From NCBI GenBank assembly GCA_030836965.1, contig JAUPLM010000330.1, forward strand, positions 1 through 13,935: a stretch of DNA of 13,935 nucleotides. Reading direction: 5' to 3'. Of this stretch, positions 1 through 6,638 are shown piece by piece. Source of the stretch: Thermodesulfobacteriota bacterium. Its GTDB lineage: Bacteria > Desulfobacterota > Desulfobacteria > Desulfobacterales > RPRI01. The notes beneath the pieces are model-generated. The model saw only the letters and a list, made by a program, of their open reading frames with translations. It made no database searches and had not been told where the DNA came from. A program made the translations under genes and the position numbers. Numbering within the stretch: position 1 is the first letter of the stretch; each line of letters begins with the position of its first letter.

Positions 1-117
1 CGGATTAGTGGAGACCGATTTTGTGCCCGGAGCAATATAAAAGTCATATATGCCGTATAGTATTGCAACAGCCATTATTGAAAGTATTATGATTTGCTGT
101 TTCGTCAGTTTCGGCAT
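1..117 (-). CDS. Start of an unrecognised small membrane protein of the pil-like operon (runs off the window)
   Basis: An open frame reads from an ATG at 117 down to base 1 with no stop, giving 39 residues beginning MPKLTKQQIIIL. A basic N-terminus is followed by one hydrophobic stretch at about residues 9-28, then a Pro/Gly/Ser/Thr-rich stretch, which suits an inner-membrane anchor with a periplasmic domain beyond the window. A purine-rich ribosome binding site (AGGCGAGG) lies just upstream of the ATG. The start is 27 bases after the PilO-like gene, so it is probably the third gene of the same operon. Position suggests a pilus or secretion assembly component (PilP- or GspB-like), but the visible part is too short to name a family. 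Confidence 0.6.
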   Translation of the reverse strand, partial: MPKLTKQQIIILSIMAVAILYGIYDFYIAPGTKSVSTNP

Positions 118-144
118 CAAAACCTCGCCTTTAAAACCGGGGCT

Positions 145-687
145 CTATGCGAGAGCCAGCCGGATCTTTAATTTAAATTCCATGACATCCTGGTTTTGCT
201 GAATCTGTATTTCTTCCACGTTTTCTGAATAGGGCACTTCACCAAGATTGATCAATAGTTTACGGAAATCAAAAAAATCACCTCTGACCACTGTATTTAT
301 AATAAGAAACGTGGAATTATCAGAAAGGGAATTAAGGTCCGGAGAAATAGATATCACATCCATGCCGGCCTTTTTTGCCATATCCCGGAATAGAGCGGGA
401 AATAAATCAATTGATTTCCGTGAAAGTCGCTCTTTGGCAGGAAACGGCAAAACCTTTGATGCTTTTTGCTGAGCGTTTTTTTCCAGCGATTTATAGACGG
501 GATTGAGCTTATCCTGTTCATCAAGCCGGATTTTCACATTGCTTATCTTCCTGTCAAGATTCGCCGAGGATATGATATTAGGAACGATTCCGGCAAGCAC
601 TATAACCAGTAACCCGGTGAGACATATTATCATATTGGTCACAGTCTGCTTCGGAATCATCATCATTTTGATTTTTTCATATATCAT
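145..687 (-). CDS. PilO/GspM-like inner-membrane assembly protein
   Basis: With the start chosen here the protein has 180 residues. It has a short cytoplasmic tail, one membrane segment at about residues 13-38, a charged helical stretch likely to form a coiled coil (about 40-85), and an alpha/beta domain ending with a VRGDFFDFRKLLINLGEVPY-type stretch. This architecture is typical of PilO and GspM, which pair with PilN or the GspL C-terminus to form the periplasmic part of the alignment subcomplex. It follows the PilM-PilN gene on the same strand. The frame is open to an ATG at 723, but those 12 extra codons lie inside a 7-bp repeat array and that ATG has AAGGA only one base away. The ATG at 687 has a weak AAGAAAG site at normal spacing, so I prefer it. 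The family call is from architecture and context. Confidence 0.7.
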   Translation of the reverse strand: MIYEKIKMMMIPKQTVTNMIICLTGLLVIVLAGIVPNIISSANLDRKISNVKIRLDEQDKLNPVYKSLEKNAQQKASKVLPFPAKERLSRKSIDLFPALFRDMAKKAGMDVISISPDLNSLSDNSTFLIINTVVRGDFFDFRKLLINLGEVPYSENVEEIQIQQNQDVMEFKLKIRLALA

Positions 688-710
688 TATGTTAAACTTT
701 CTTGCTTGAT

Positions 711-765
711 TCGAACATCGCATTCCTTACTTCGATGTTCGATATTCGATGTTCGATGTTCCGCT
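711..765. repeat. 7-bp-period CG repeat array 1 (pilMN-pilO gap)
   Basis: CG dinucleotides occur at 712, 719, 733, 740, 747 and 754, all on one 7-base grid; the 726 position is degenerate. Units look like TTCGATG or, at the left, TTCGAAC. The left end TCGAACATCG (711-720) is the perfect reverse complement of 733-742, and a second copy of the right arm lies at 747-756. A hairpin with a 10-bp stem and a 12-base loop is therefore possible. The array fills the gap between the PilM-PilN stop and the PilO-like gene and overlaps the upstream ATG of that gene. Confidence 0.85.
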
Positions 766-795
766 TTTTCCCTTTTGACTCTTCGAACCCTATTA

Positions 796-2694
796 TCATG
801 GGCCCATCAGCGCTATTTCAATTACAAAATGCAGTACGTTGTCTTTTCTAAATGGTTCAATGTTGTTTTTCTGCAGGCTGATTTGCCGGAACATCGGAGA
901 CTCTTTCAGCTTCATGATATAACCTGCAAGAGAAGATTCCAGTGAATTGTTATCACCTAAGACAAGGCCTTCGAGCTCCAGATTCCTTTTTACTTCATTT
1001 TTTCCGGATTTCTTTAAATCTTTTCCCGGAAGGTCTTCACCTGAATTAGCGCCGCCAAGTTCAGCCTTAAGATTAATGAGGCGGATATTCCCGGGGGTCA
1101 ATGAAGATAACTCACTGATGACCGCTAATCCAAGATACTTTTCACTGTATATTTTGCTTACCTGTTGCTGCGCTTTTAATCCGTCAACCATCCGTGATAT
1201 CGAACTCTGATCGGTAAGCGGATTATACTGCGACAAGCGTTCTTCGAGCTGCATGATTGCGGTTTTCTTTTGATTGATCATTCTGTTCTGATAGAAGAAA
1301 ACACCTCCGAAAATGAGCGCAATAAGTATTAAGGCCGCAAAGACATAGTTGGTAAGCCTTAATGTACTAGCAAGCTTTTCCTTGTCTTTGAATCTGAACA
1401 ACAGATTGGGCGTGTATTCGTTATCTGAAAGAGCGAGGCCAAGCGCCGGAATGAGAGCGGCCCTGTCCGAAATACTGGCCCTTTCAGCGCAGCTTTCATA
1501 TCCGGGAAGTTGAAATTTGAGAGGATCAAGAACATTGCTTTCGATGCCCAGTTGATCCCCGACATATTTTACAATGGGCATGTAAACATTCATTACGCTG
1601 GATACGTAAATTCTATCAACCCTGTCATATTTAAGGGTTGTCGTATAATATTCAAAAGTCCTTTCAACCTGCCTGACCACCCTCTCCAATGAAAGTAAAA
1701 TGGATTTGAATTTTTCTTCTTCAGTAAGCTTGAATCCGATATCGTTTTCCGTTAAAGGCGGAGAGTCGGGACTGAGACTTAAGAGCGCTTTTCTGACCCC
1801 CTGAGCCATCATCCTGGCTCTGGGCCCTTCCAGTTCAAATATTTCATCCGATTCATCCTGCGAATCTTCTGAAATCCTGTCCATCAATGCTTCAATCATG
1901 CTTTTGATTCCGGCTCTTATACCCCTCGTCATGACAAGTTTTCCCTGATCATATATATCAATACGTGAGAAATCATTGCCGATGAAAAGCGATGCGACCG
2001 TACCTTCATGAGCGGGAACCCGTATTATTTTGAGTATGTTCTGAACCGCAAAAGGAGTGATGGATATTCCGTTTATAGGCAAACCTATTTCCGAAAAGAG
2101 TTTTTTTGTATCTTTAATATCATCTCTGGGGGCCGTGTAAGCAATAACAGACAGTTTTGGAATATTCTCATCGGTAATCTCTCCCAGAATTTCGAAATCC
2201 AGGCTCGTATCCTTATCCTCAAAAGGGGTTTCCCTTTTAATTGCCCAGGATATAGTGTTTTCGATTTGATTTTTCGGTACTCGTGGGATTTTCAAATGAC
2301 GGACATTGACATGGGCGGCAGACATGTTCACCCATATATTCACATCTTTGTCAGCCCCTATAAAACCGTCAAGTTCGGATTTGATAAAATTGATAAATGC
2401 GGGTGATTTTTTAGATTCAATGTGGGTATGCGGTGTGCTCTTATAACCAAGAAAAGCCCAATTCTTATGAGTCAACTTTGTTGTTTTGACTAATGTCAGA
2501 TATTCATGACTTATATCAATACCGATGTTTACCGGTTTTTTTTCAGATACAATTTTAAATGATGAGCCCGAAGGCTCTTTTTCCTGAAGGCAAACTTTAG
2601 ATATATCAGGGGAAGGAGAAGCGGTATCAGATTTTTTGGTACGAATGAAATCAAGCAGCTTTTCGGTAGAAGTAGTTTCTTTTAAACGGGACAA
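796..2694 (-). CDS. pilM/pilN: PilM-PilN fusion protein (GspL-like assembly platform protein)
   Basis: Read from a TTG at 2694 the protein has 632 residues. Residues 1-50 are a charged, Ser/Pro-rich lead. Residues 54-440 are an actin-like PilM domain that starts with the nucleotide-fold motif NIGIDISHEYL and holds the typical IKRETPFED-type segment. Next comes NLLFRFKDKEK (about 430-440), resembling the PilN N-terminal motif (INLLPxR) that docks into PilM. Then follow one membrane segment (about 449-468), a helical stretch and a periplasmic PilN-like domain. PilM and PilN are normally separate proteins; joined, they match the layout of GspL of type II secretion. The role is to link the cytoplasmic motor to the periplasmic alignment complex. 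The TTG start has a strong AGGAGGAG site 7 bases upstream. An in-frame ATG at 2754 has none and would leave almost no leader after the predicted promoter. Confidence 0.85.
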   Translation of the reverse strand: MSRLKETTSTEKLLDFIRTKKSDTASPSPDISKVCLQEKEPSGSSFKIVSEKKPVNIGIDISHEYLTLVKTTKLTHKNWAFLGYKSTPHTHIESKKSPAFINFIKSELDGFIGADKDVNIWVNMSAAHVNVRHLKIPRVPKNQIENTISWAIKRETPFEDKDTSLDFEILGEITDENIPKLSVIAYTAPRDDIKDTKKLFSEIGLPINGISITPFAVQNILKIIRVPAHEGTVASLFIGNDFSRIDIYDQGKLVMTRGIRAGIKSMIEALMDRISEDSQDESDEIFELEGPRARMMAQGVRKALLSLSPDSPPLTENDIGFKLTEEEKFKSILLSLERVVRQVERTFEYYTTTLKYDRVDRIYVSSVMNVYMPIVKYVGDQLGIESNVLDPLKFQLPGYESCAERASISDRAALIPALGLALSDNEYTPNLLFRFKDKEKLASTLRLTNYVFAALILIALIFGGVFFYQNRMINQKKTAIMQLEERLSQYNPLTDQSSISRMVDGLKAQQQVSKIYSEKYLGLAVISELSSLTPGNIRLINLKAELGGANSGEDLPGKDLKKSGKNEVKRNLELEGLVLGDNNSLESSLAGYIMKLKESPMFRQISLQKNNIEPFRKDNVLHFVIEIALMGP

Positions 2695-2727
2695 CTTATG
2701 TCTCCTCCTGCATAATTCAGATCCTCC
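2692..2727 (-). promoter_or_regulatory. Ribosome binding sites and 5-codon mini-ORF at the pilM/pilN start
   Basis: On the - strand a GGAGG (2723-2727) precedes an ATG (2713) that opens a five-codon frame, MQEET, ending in TAA at 2696-2698. Inside this frame is AGGAGGAG (2702-2709), which is correctly spaced for the TTG at 2694. The mini-ORF stop lies one base before the TTG, an arrangement that could couple translation. What is seen is the sites and spacing; that the mini-ORF is translated is a guess. Confidence 0.45.
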
Positions 2728-2766
2728 ATGAGATGGAGATGATACCAATTTCATAATTTTGTCGGA

Positions 2767-2795
2767 TATATATCAGACATACTATACCCTGTCAA
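2767..2795 (-). promoter_or_regulatory. Sigma-70-type promoter of the pil-like operon
   Basis: The - strand carries TTGACA (2790-2795), a perfect -35, then 17 bases, then TATATA (2767-2772) as the -10. Transcription would start near 2760. That leaves a leader of about 65 bases before the TTG start at 2694, which is a further argument against an ATG start at 2754. Confidence 0.7.
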
Positions 2796-2798
2796 TTT

Positions 2799-2809
2799 TT
2801 TGTGGAGTT
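2799..2809 (+). promoter_or_regulatory. TTTGTGGAGTT box next to the pil -35 element
   Basis: An 11-base sequence TTTGTGGAGTT lies 3 bases upstream (in the - strand sense) of the TTGACA of the pil promoter. The same 11 bases occur inverted at 3017-3027. The GTGGAG core resembles MraZ-type boxes. It may be a regulator site, but a single copy is weak evidence. Confidence 0.3.
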
Positions 2810-2875
2810 AATAATGATGGTTTTGTAAATAAGAAATATTATCAGAACAAACTTATCTGACAGGATTAAACGAAA

Positions 2876-2982
2876 ATCGAAGTTCGAATATCGGACATCG
2901 GACATCGGACATAGATATTCGAAATTCGATATTCGATGTACCCGTGTAACGGGCCCGATATTCAATAATCGATATTCTGCCT
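2876..2982. repeat. 7-bp-period CG repeat array 2 (divergent control region)
   Basis: The CG positions 2878, 2885, 2892, 2899, 2906, 2920, 2927 and 2934 all lie on one 7-base grid; 2913 carries AG instead. After a small hairpin CCCGT-GTA-ACGGG (2941-2953) a second set continues at 2956, 2963 (CA), 2970 and 2977 (CT), shifted by one base. Three identical ATCGGAC units are at 2891-2911. TCGAATATCG (2884-2893) pairs perfectly with 2927-2936, so left and right arms are inverted relative to each other. Bases 2914-2930 recur exactly in array 3. Confidence 0.85.
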
Positions 2983-3006
2983 ACGTCCTATGAATTGTCG
3001 TAAAAC

Positions 3007-3027
3007 ATATCCACAAAACTCCACAAA
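3007..3027 (-). promoter_or_regulatory. Tandem TTTGTGG boxes, 10-base period, facing the pil operon
   Basis: Read on the - strand, TTTGTGG occurs twice (3021-3027 and 3011-3017) with start points 10 bases apart. This is the spacing of the MraZ-like boxes at 3139-3165 but on the other strand. One reading is a second MraZ site. Another is a DnaA box, because ATATCCACA at 3007-3015 differs from TTATCCACA in one base. I cannot choose between them from sequence alone. Confidence 0.3.
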
Positions 3028-3101
3028 TAAAATCATCAACTAAAATCGTTTTAACATTGATAAATCATTATAAAAATAATTGTCAGAATTTTATTTTTTT
3101 C

Positions 3102-3132
3102 TTGACACATGGATAAATTTGTATCATTTATA
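3102..3132 (+). promoter_or_regulatory. Candidate promoter of the dcw cluster
   Basis: A perfect TTGACA (3102-3107) lies 85 bases before mraZ in AT-rich DNA. The -10 is unclear. CATTTA (3125-3130) has the ideal 17-base spacing but a poor match; TATCAT (3122-3127) matches well but is only 14 bases away; TTTATA (3127-3132) is 19 bases away. It sits directly upstream of the presumed MraZ operator, the expected order for an autoregulated Pmra. Confidence 0.45.
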
Positions 3133-3138
3133 TGCAAC

Positions 3139-3165
3139 AAAGTGGTTCAAAGTGGTTTTATCTGG
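3139..3165 (+). promoter_or_regulatory. Presumed MraZ operator: tandem AAAGTGG boxes
   Basis: AAAGTGG occurs at 3139-3145 and 3149-3155. A weaker third copy, TATCTGG (3159-3165), keeps the same 10-base register. AAAGTGG boxes separated by three bases are the known MraZ operator form in Mollicutes, and GTGG-core repeats are used elsewhere. The site lies between the TTGACA element and mraZ, about 27 bases before the start codon, so bound MraZ would block its own operon. This is inference from motif and position. Confidence 0.6.
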
Positions 3166-3191
3166 ATAAATATGCATAATTATGGTGAAAT

Positions 3192-3638
3192 ATGTTCAGG
3201 GGAACTTCTTTTCATACAATTGATTCAAAAGGGCGCGTAATAATTCCTTCAAGATTCCGTGACATAATCAGAAATGGAGAGAGTGACGGTGTCGTTATTT
3301 CAAGGATGGACGGAACGCTTTACGCATACACTTTAGAAGAATGGAAAAAGATTGAAAACAAGATTCTATCGCTTGCCGAAAAAAGCGAAAGCATGCGCCG
3401 ATTCAGGCGTATATTCATCGGCGGTGCGTTTGAATGCTTTTGTGACAAACAGGACAGAATTCTTGTCCCTCCCGCCCTGCGGCAATATGCAAAGCTCGAA
3501 AAGGAGATAGTGCTTGTCGGAGCCCTCGATCATTTTGAAATCTGGTCAGTTGAAAGCTGGAATGCGGAAATAGAGCAGCTGGAAAATGACAGCAAAAAGG
3601 AGGATGTAAGAAACGAAATTGCGAAATTAGGAATCTGA
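3192..3638 (+). CDS. mraZ: MraZ, transcriptional regulator of the dcw cluster
   Basis: The protein has 148 residues, normal for MraZ, with two AbrB/SpoVT-like swapped-hairpin halves. The first carries DSKGRVIIPSRFR (residues 11-23) and the second DKQDRILVPPALR (85-97); both have the DxxxR motif of the family. MraZ forms ring-shaped multimers that bind tandem repeats upstream of its own gene. It is the first gene of the cluster, with candidate boxes at 3139-3165. The ATG has a weak GGTGA site three bases away. The next gene, rsmH, begins 3 bases after the stop, so the two are almost certainly cotranscribed. MraZ is reported to act against RsmH overproduction in other bacteria. Confidence 0.96.
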   Translation: MFRGTSFHTIDSKGRVIIPSRFRDIIRNGESDGVVISRMDGTLYAYTLEEWKKIENKILSLAEKSESMRRFRRIFIGGAFECFCDKQDRILVPPALRQYAKLEKEIVLVGALDHFEIWSVESWNAEIEQLENDSKKEDVRNEIAKLGI

Positions 3639-3641
3639 TTA

Positions 3642-4580
3642 ATGCAGACTTATCACATCCCTGTCATGACAAAAGAGGTTATATATTATCTTGACTGCAA
3701 GCCGGGAAAGATTTACGCGGACTGCACTCTGGGTGGCTCCGGCCATGCAACGGCCATTTGCGAAAAAATCAGGCCGAACGGAATATTGATAGGAATTGAT
3801 CAGGATAAGGATGCAATTGTCAATGCAAAAAAAATATTAAAGCCACACCTTTCGAACACCCGCCTTTTTCATGGTAATTTCGTTAACCTCCCCGAATTCC
3901 TTTCAGAATCCGGCATTCCAAAAGTAGACGGCATTCTGCTCGATCTGGGACTGTCGCTTCATCAGATTGATTCGAGCGGAAGAGGATTCAGTTTCAGAAA
4001 AGAAGAGCCGCTTGACATGCGCATGGATACCGGCTCCGGAATAAAAGCAGGAGACCTTGTAAACGAACTGGATGAAAAAGAGCTTGAGAAACTTATAAAT
4101 GACTACGGCGAAGAGCGCTGGGCAAGAAGTATAGCAAGGAATATTGTAAAAAAAAGGGGGCTGGCTGAGATTAAAACCAGCGGGCAGCTTGCTCAAATCG
4201 TCTGTGATTCAATACCCGCAAAAATCCGGTCCAAGCAAAAAATTCATCCTGCAACACGTGTATTCATGGCTTTAAGAATAGCGGTTAACAGGGAACTCGA
4301 AATGCTTTCATTATTTATGGAAAATGTTCCGGAATTATTAAACCCCGAAGGCCGGCTTTGTATTTTAACATTTCATTCCCTTGAAGACAGAATTGTAAAA
4401 CGGAAAATAAAAGAGATGGAAAAAGAATGTGTCTGTCCGCCGGGTTTTCCGAAGTGTGTTTGCAATAAGACCAGGCTGTTCAGGATTTTAAATAAAAAAG
4501 CTCTGCGTCCCGGAAAAGAAGAGATAGAGGCAAATCCCATGGCGAGAAGCGCTAAACTCAGGGCGGCGGAAAGAGTTTAG
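3642..4580 (+). CDS. rsmH: RsmH (MraW), 16S rRNA m4C1402 N4-methyltransferase
   Basis: The 312-residue protein has the usual RsmH length. The SAM-binding motif GGSGHA is at residues 31-36, followed by GIDQD (51-55), the DGILLDLGLS segment (96-105), RGFSF, PLDMRMD (123-129), PATRVFMALRIAVN and the late LTFHSLEDRIVK motif, all typical of the family. It methylates the N4 of C1402 in the 16S rRNA decoding centre using S-adenosylmethionine. A CxCPxxxxxCxC-like cysteine cluster near the C-terminus is common in the family. The start ATG has AGGA 10 bases upstream, within the end of mraZ. A 25-base gap separates it from ftsL. Confidence 0.97.
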   Translation: MQTYHIPVMTKEVIYYLDCKPGKIYADCTLGGSGHATAICEKIRPNGILIGIDQDKDAIVNAKKILKPHLSNTRLFHGNFVNLPEFLSESGIPKVDGILLDLGLSLHQIDSSGRGFSFRKEEPLDMRMDTGSGIKAGDLVNELDEKELEKLINDYGEERWARSIARNIVKKRGLAEIKTSGQLAQIVCDSIPAKIRSKQKIHPATRVFMALRIAVNRELEMLSLFMENVPELLNPEGRLCILTFHSLEDRIVKRKIKEMEKECVCPPGFPKCVCNKTRLFRILNKKALRPGKEEIEANPMARSAKLRAAERV

Positions 4581-4605
4581 GATATTAATCGGGGTTAGGA
4601 AGTAA

Positions 4606-4902
4606 TTGAAAAAAAATATCAGATATAAGCAGCCCGGACGCAAATTTACAGGACTATGGATCATAATTATGGTTTTGCTCGTTTCGGAGCTTTATACTTA
4701 CACATGGTGCAGAATTCAGTGCGTTAAGACAGGGTATGAAATATCGAAAGAAACGGACAAAAATTTAAAACTTATAACTTTACAGAAGAATCTTAAGATC
4801 GAGATTGCACGACTGAAATCTCCAAGGAGAATAGCAAAAATTGCAACACAGCAGCTCGGTCTTGTAATGCCGAAACCGGGACAGGTGATAACAATCCCAT
4901 GA
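4606..4902 (+). CDS. ftsL: FtsL-like bitopic divisome protein
   Basis: The 98-residue protein starts with a TTG preceded by a good TTAGGAAG site. It has a basic cytoplasmic tail (KKNIRYKQPGRK), one membrane segment at about residues 15-33, a periplasmic helix likely to form a coiled coil (about 40-72), and the family's C-terminal PRRIAKIATQQLGLVMPKPGQ-type end. FtsL pairs with FtsB/DivIC and FtsQ and helps activate FtsW-FtsI at the septum. Sequence conservation in FtsL is low, so the call relies on size, topology, the C-terminal motif and the invariant place between rsmH and ftsI. Its stop overlaps the ftsI start by four bases (ATGA), which suggests translational coupling. Confidence 0.9.
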   Translation: MKKNIRYKQPGRKFTGLWIIIMVLLVSELYTYTWCRIQCVKTGYEISKETDKNLKLITLQKNLKIEIARLKSPRRIAKIATQQLGLVMPKPGQVITIP

Positions 4903-6638
4903 ACACCGCCAGTTCAAAATATGTAAAACTCCGCATAACAATAGTCGGCCTTTTTTTCGCGGCCTTCCTTTTAGTAATTGGCGCAAAAGCCGGATATCTG
5001 CAAATTTATCAGAGTTCATGGCTCGCTAAAAAAGCCGCCGATCAATATGAAAGACCGTTTAAGGAATCAGGAAAACGGGGAACGATTTATGATGCGAATT
5101 TGCGCGAAATGGCGGTATCAATCAATGTTACATCAATAGCAGCATATCCTCCGAGGATATCAAATAAGGCTGCCACGGCGAAAGCGCTTGCTAAGGCGCT
5201 TGATATGAACGCAAATCTTCTCAAGAAAAAGTTTTTTTCCAACAAACCGTTCATCTGGATAAAGCGCCAGGCAACGCCGAATGAAGTAAATTCTGTAAGC
5301 AGCCTGAGTCTTGAAGGGATAGGTTTTCTTTCCGAACACAGCCGGTTTTATCCGCAGAAAACACTTGCGGCTCAGACAATAGGTTTTACCGTCATAGACG
5401 GCAACGGGCTTGAAGGTATCGAATTCTATTACGATGCCCAGTTGAAGGGCTCAGACCGTGAATTTGTTGTGTTAAAAGACGCCCTCGGCCAGGGATTCAA
5501 TGCGGAAAAAACCGCGGATGCCGATTACAGCGGCAAGAATCTGGTACTCACAATCGACCAGGCAATTCAGTACATAACCGAAAAAGCACTGCAGGAAGCA
5601 GTGGCTGACAACTCGGCAAAATCCGGAATAGCAATCGTCATGGTGCCCGGAACAGGCGCTATCCTGGCCATGGCGCATTATCCTTTGCTGAATCCCAACT
5701 CCTATGAAAAATTTGACAGAAACCTTTGGAGGAACAGAGCCATAACCGATCCTTTTGAGCCGGGCTCAACAATGAAAATTTTTACCGCTGCGGCGGCGCT
5801 GGAACATGGCGACTGCACGCCGAACACTGTCTTTTACTGTGAAAACGGAGAATACAGGATCGGGAAAAATATTATACACGATACGCACCCTCACGGATGG
5901 CTGTCTCTTGAGGATATAATAAAATACTCAAGCAATATCGGAGCATATAAAATCGGTAAAAAAACAGGATCTGAAGCCCTTTACAGAACACTTAAAGATT
6001 TTGGCTTTGGCGATAAAACAGGCATCAACTGCCCCGGTGAAACGCAGGGCACCCTGATTCCGTATAAAAAATGGAGCGCAATTGACGTCGGAGCAATATG
6101 TTTCGGTCAGGGAATTTCGGCCTCACCTCTCCAGCTTATTTCCGCGGTCTCCGCGATAGCCAATGACGGGGTTTTAATGAAGCCGTTTATCGTTCAGGCG
6201 ATACAGGATCAAAAAGGCCGGACTGTAAAACGTTTTGGACCTGCTCCTGTCCGGCAGGCAATCGGGCCCGAAACCGCCGATGCCGTAAAAAAGATATTGA
6301 TGTCGGTCGTAACCAAGGAAGGAACCGGCTTTTATGCGGCTCTTGACGGATATACAGTATGCGGCAAAACCGGTACCGCGCAAAAAATCAATGAAAAAGG
6401 AGAATATGCAAAAGGGAAATACATTTCTTCTTTTGTCGGGTTTGCTCCTGTTGAAAAACCTGAAATAGCAGTTCTCGTAATCTTAGACGAGCCCACAAAA
6501 AGTCACTTTGGCGGAATAGTCGCTGCTCCCGCTTTCAGTAAAATTGCGCAGGAAACGCTGACCTATCTGAATATACCGCCGAAAAACAGAAAAAACGACA
6601 GGCTGACGGTGTCAAAAGAAAGCAGGTTGCTGGGGTGA
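4899..6638 (+). CDS. ftsI: FtsI (PBP3), septal peptidoglycan transpeptidase
   Basis: This class B penicillin-binding protein has 579 residues. It has a membrane anchor (about 10-30), the dimerisation/pedestal region with the RGTIYDANLREMA motif (about 60-72), and a transpeptidase domain. The active-site motifs are all present: S290-T-M-K293 (nucleophile serine 290), S344-S345-N346 and K490-T-G-T493. It cross-links peptide stems during septation in partnership with FtsW. There is no C-terminal PASTA domain, so it is FtsI-like and not SpoVD- or PBP2x-like. The tail after the catalytic domain is short and basic. Its TGA overlaps the murE GTG start by four bases. Confidence 0.96.
   Translation: MNTASSKYVKLRITIVGLFFAAFLLVIGAKAGYLQIYQSSWLAKKAADQYERPFKESGKRGTIYDANLREMAVSINVTSIAAYPPRISNKAATAKALAKALDMNANLLKKKFFSNKPFIWIKRQATPNEVNSVSSLSLEGIGFLSEHSRFYPQKTLAAQTIGFTVIDGNGLEGIEFYYDAQLKGSDREFVVLKDALGQGFNAEKTADADYSGKNLVLTIDQAIQYITEKALQEAVADNSAKSGIAIVMVPGTGAILAMAHYPLLNPNSYEKFDRNLWRNRAITDPFEPGSTMKIFTAAAALEHGDCTPNTVFYCENGEYRIGKNIIHDTHPHGWLSLEDIIKYSSNIGAYKIGKKTGSEALYRTLKDFGFGDKTGINCPGETQGTLIPYKKWSAIDVGAICFGQGISASPLQLISAVSAIANDGVLMKPFIVQAIQDQKGRTVKRFGPAPVRQAIGPETADAVKKILMSVVTKEGTGFYAALDGYTVCGKTGTAQKINEKGEYAKGKYISSFVGFAPVEKPEIAVLVILDEPTKSHFGGIVAAPAFSKIAQETLTYLNIPPKNRKNDRLTVSKESRLLG

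Noticed and set aside
706..945. Open frame on the + strand starting in array 1 (LLRCSIFDVRCSAF-like peptide)
   Set aside because: It is a translation of the repeat array running antisense into the pilM/pilN gene. It has no ribosome binding site or family resemblance.
2695..2754. ATG at 2754 as start of the pilM/pilN gene
   Set aside because: It has no ribosome binding site and lies only about 6 bases from the predicted transcript start, while TTG 2694 has a near-perfect site.
2941..2953. Intrinsic terminator at the CCCGT-GTA-ACGGG hairpin
   Set aside because: The stem is only 5 bp and no T run follows on either strand. It lies between divergent genes where no terminator is needed.
2876..2982. 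CRISPR-like array
   Set aside because: The units are 7 bases long with no spacers, and there are no cas genes in view.
3001..3170. Replication origin with DnaA boxes
   Set aside because: Only near matches (ATATCCACA at 3007-3015, TCTGGATAA at 3161-3169) are present, with no cluster of good boxes and no dnaA, dnaN or gidA next to it.
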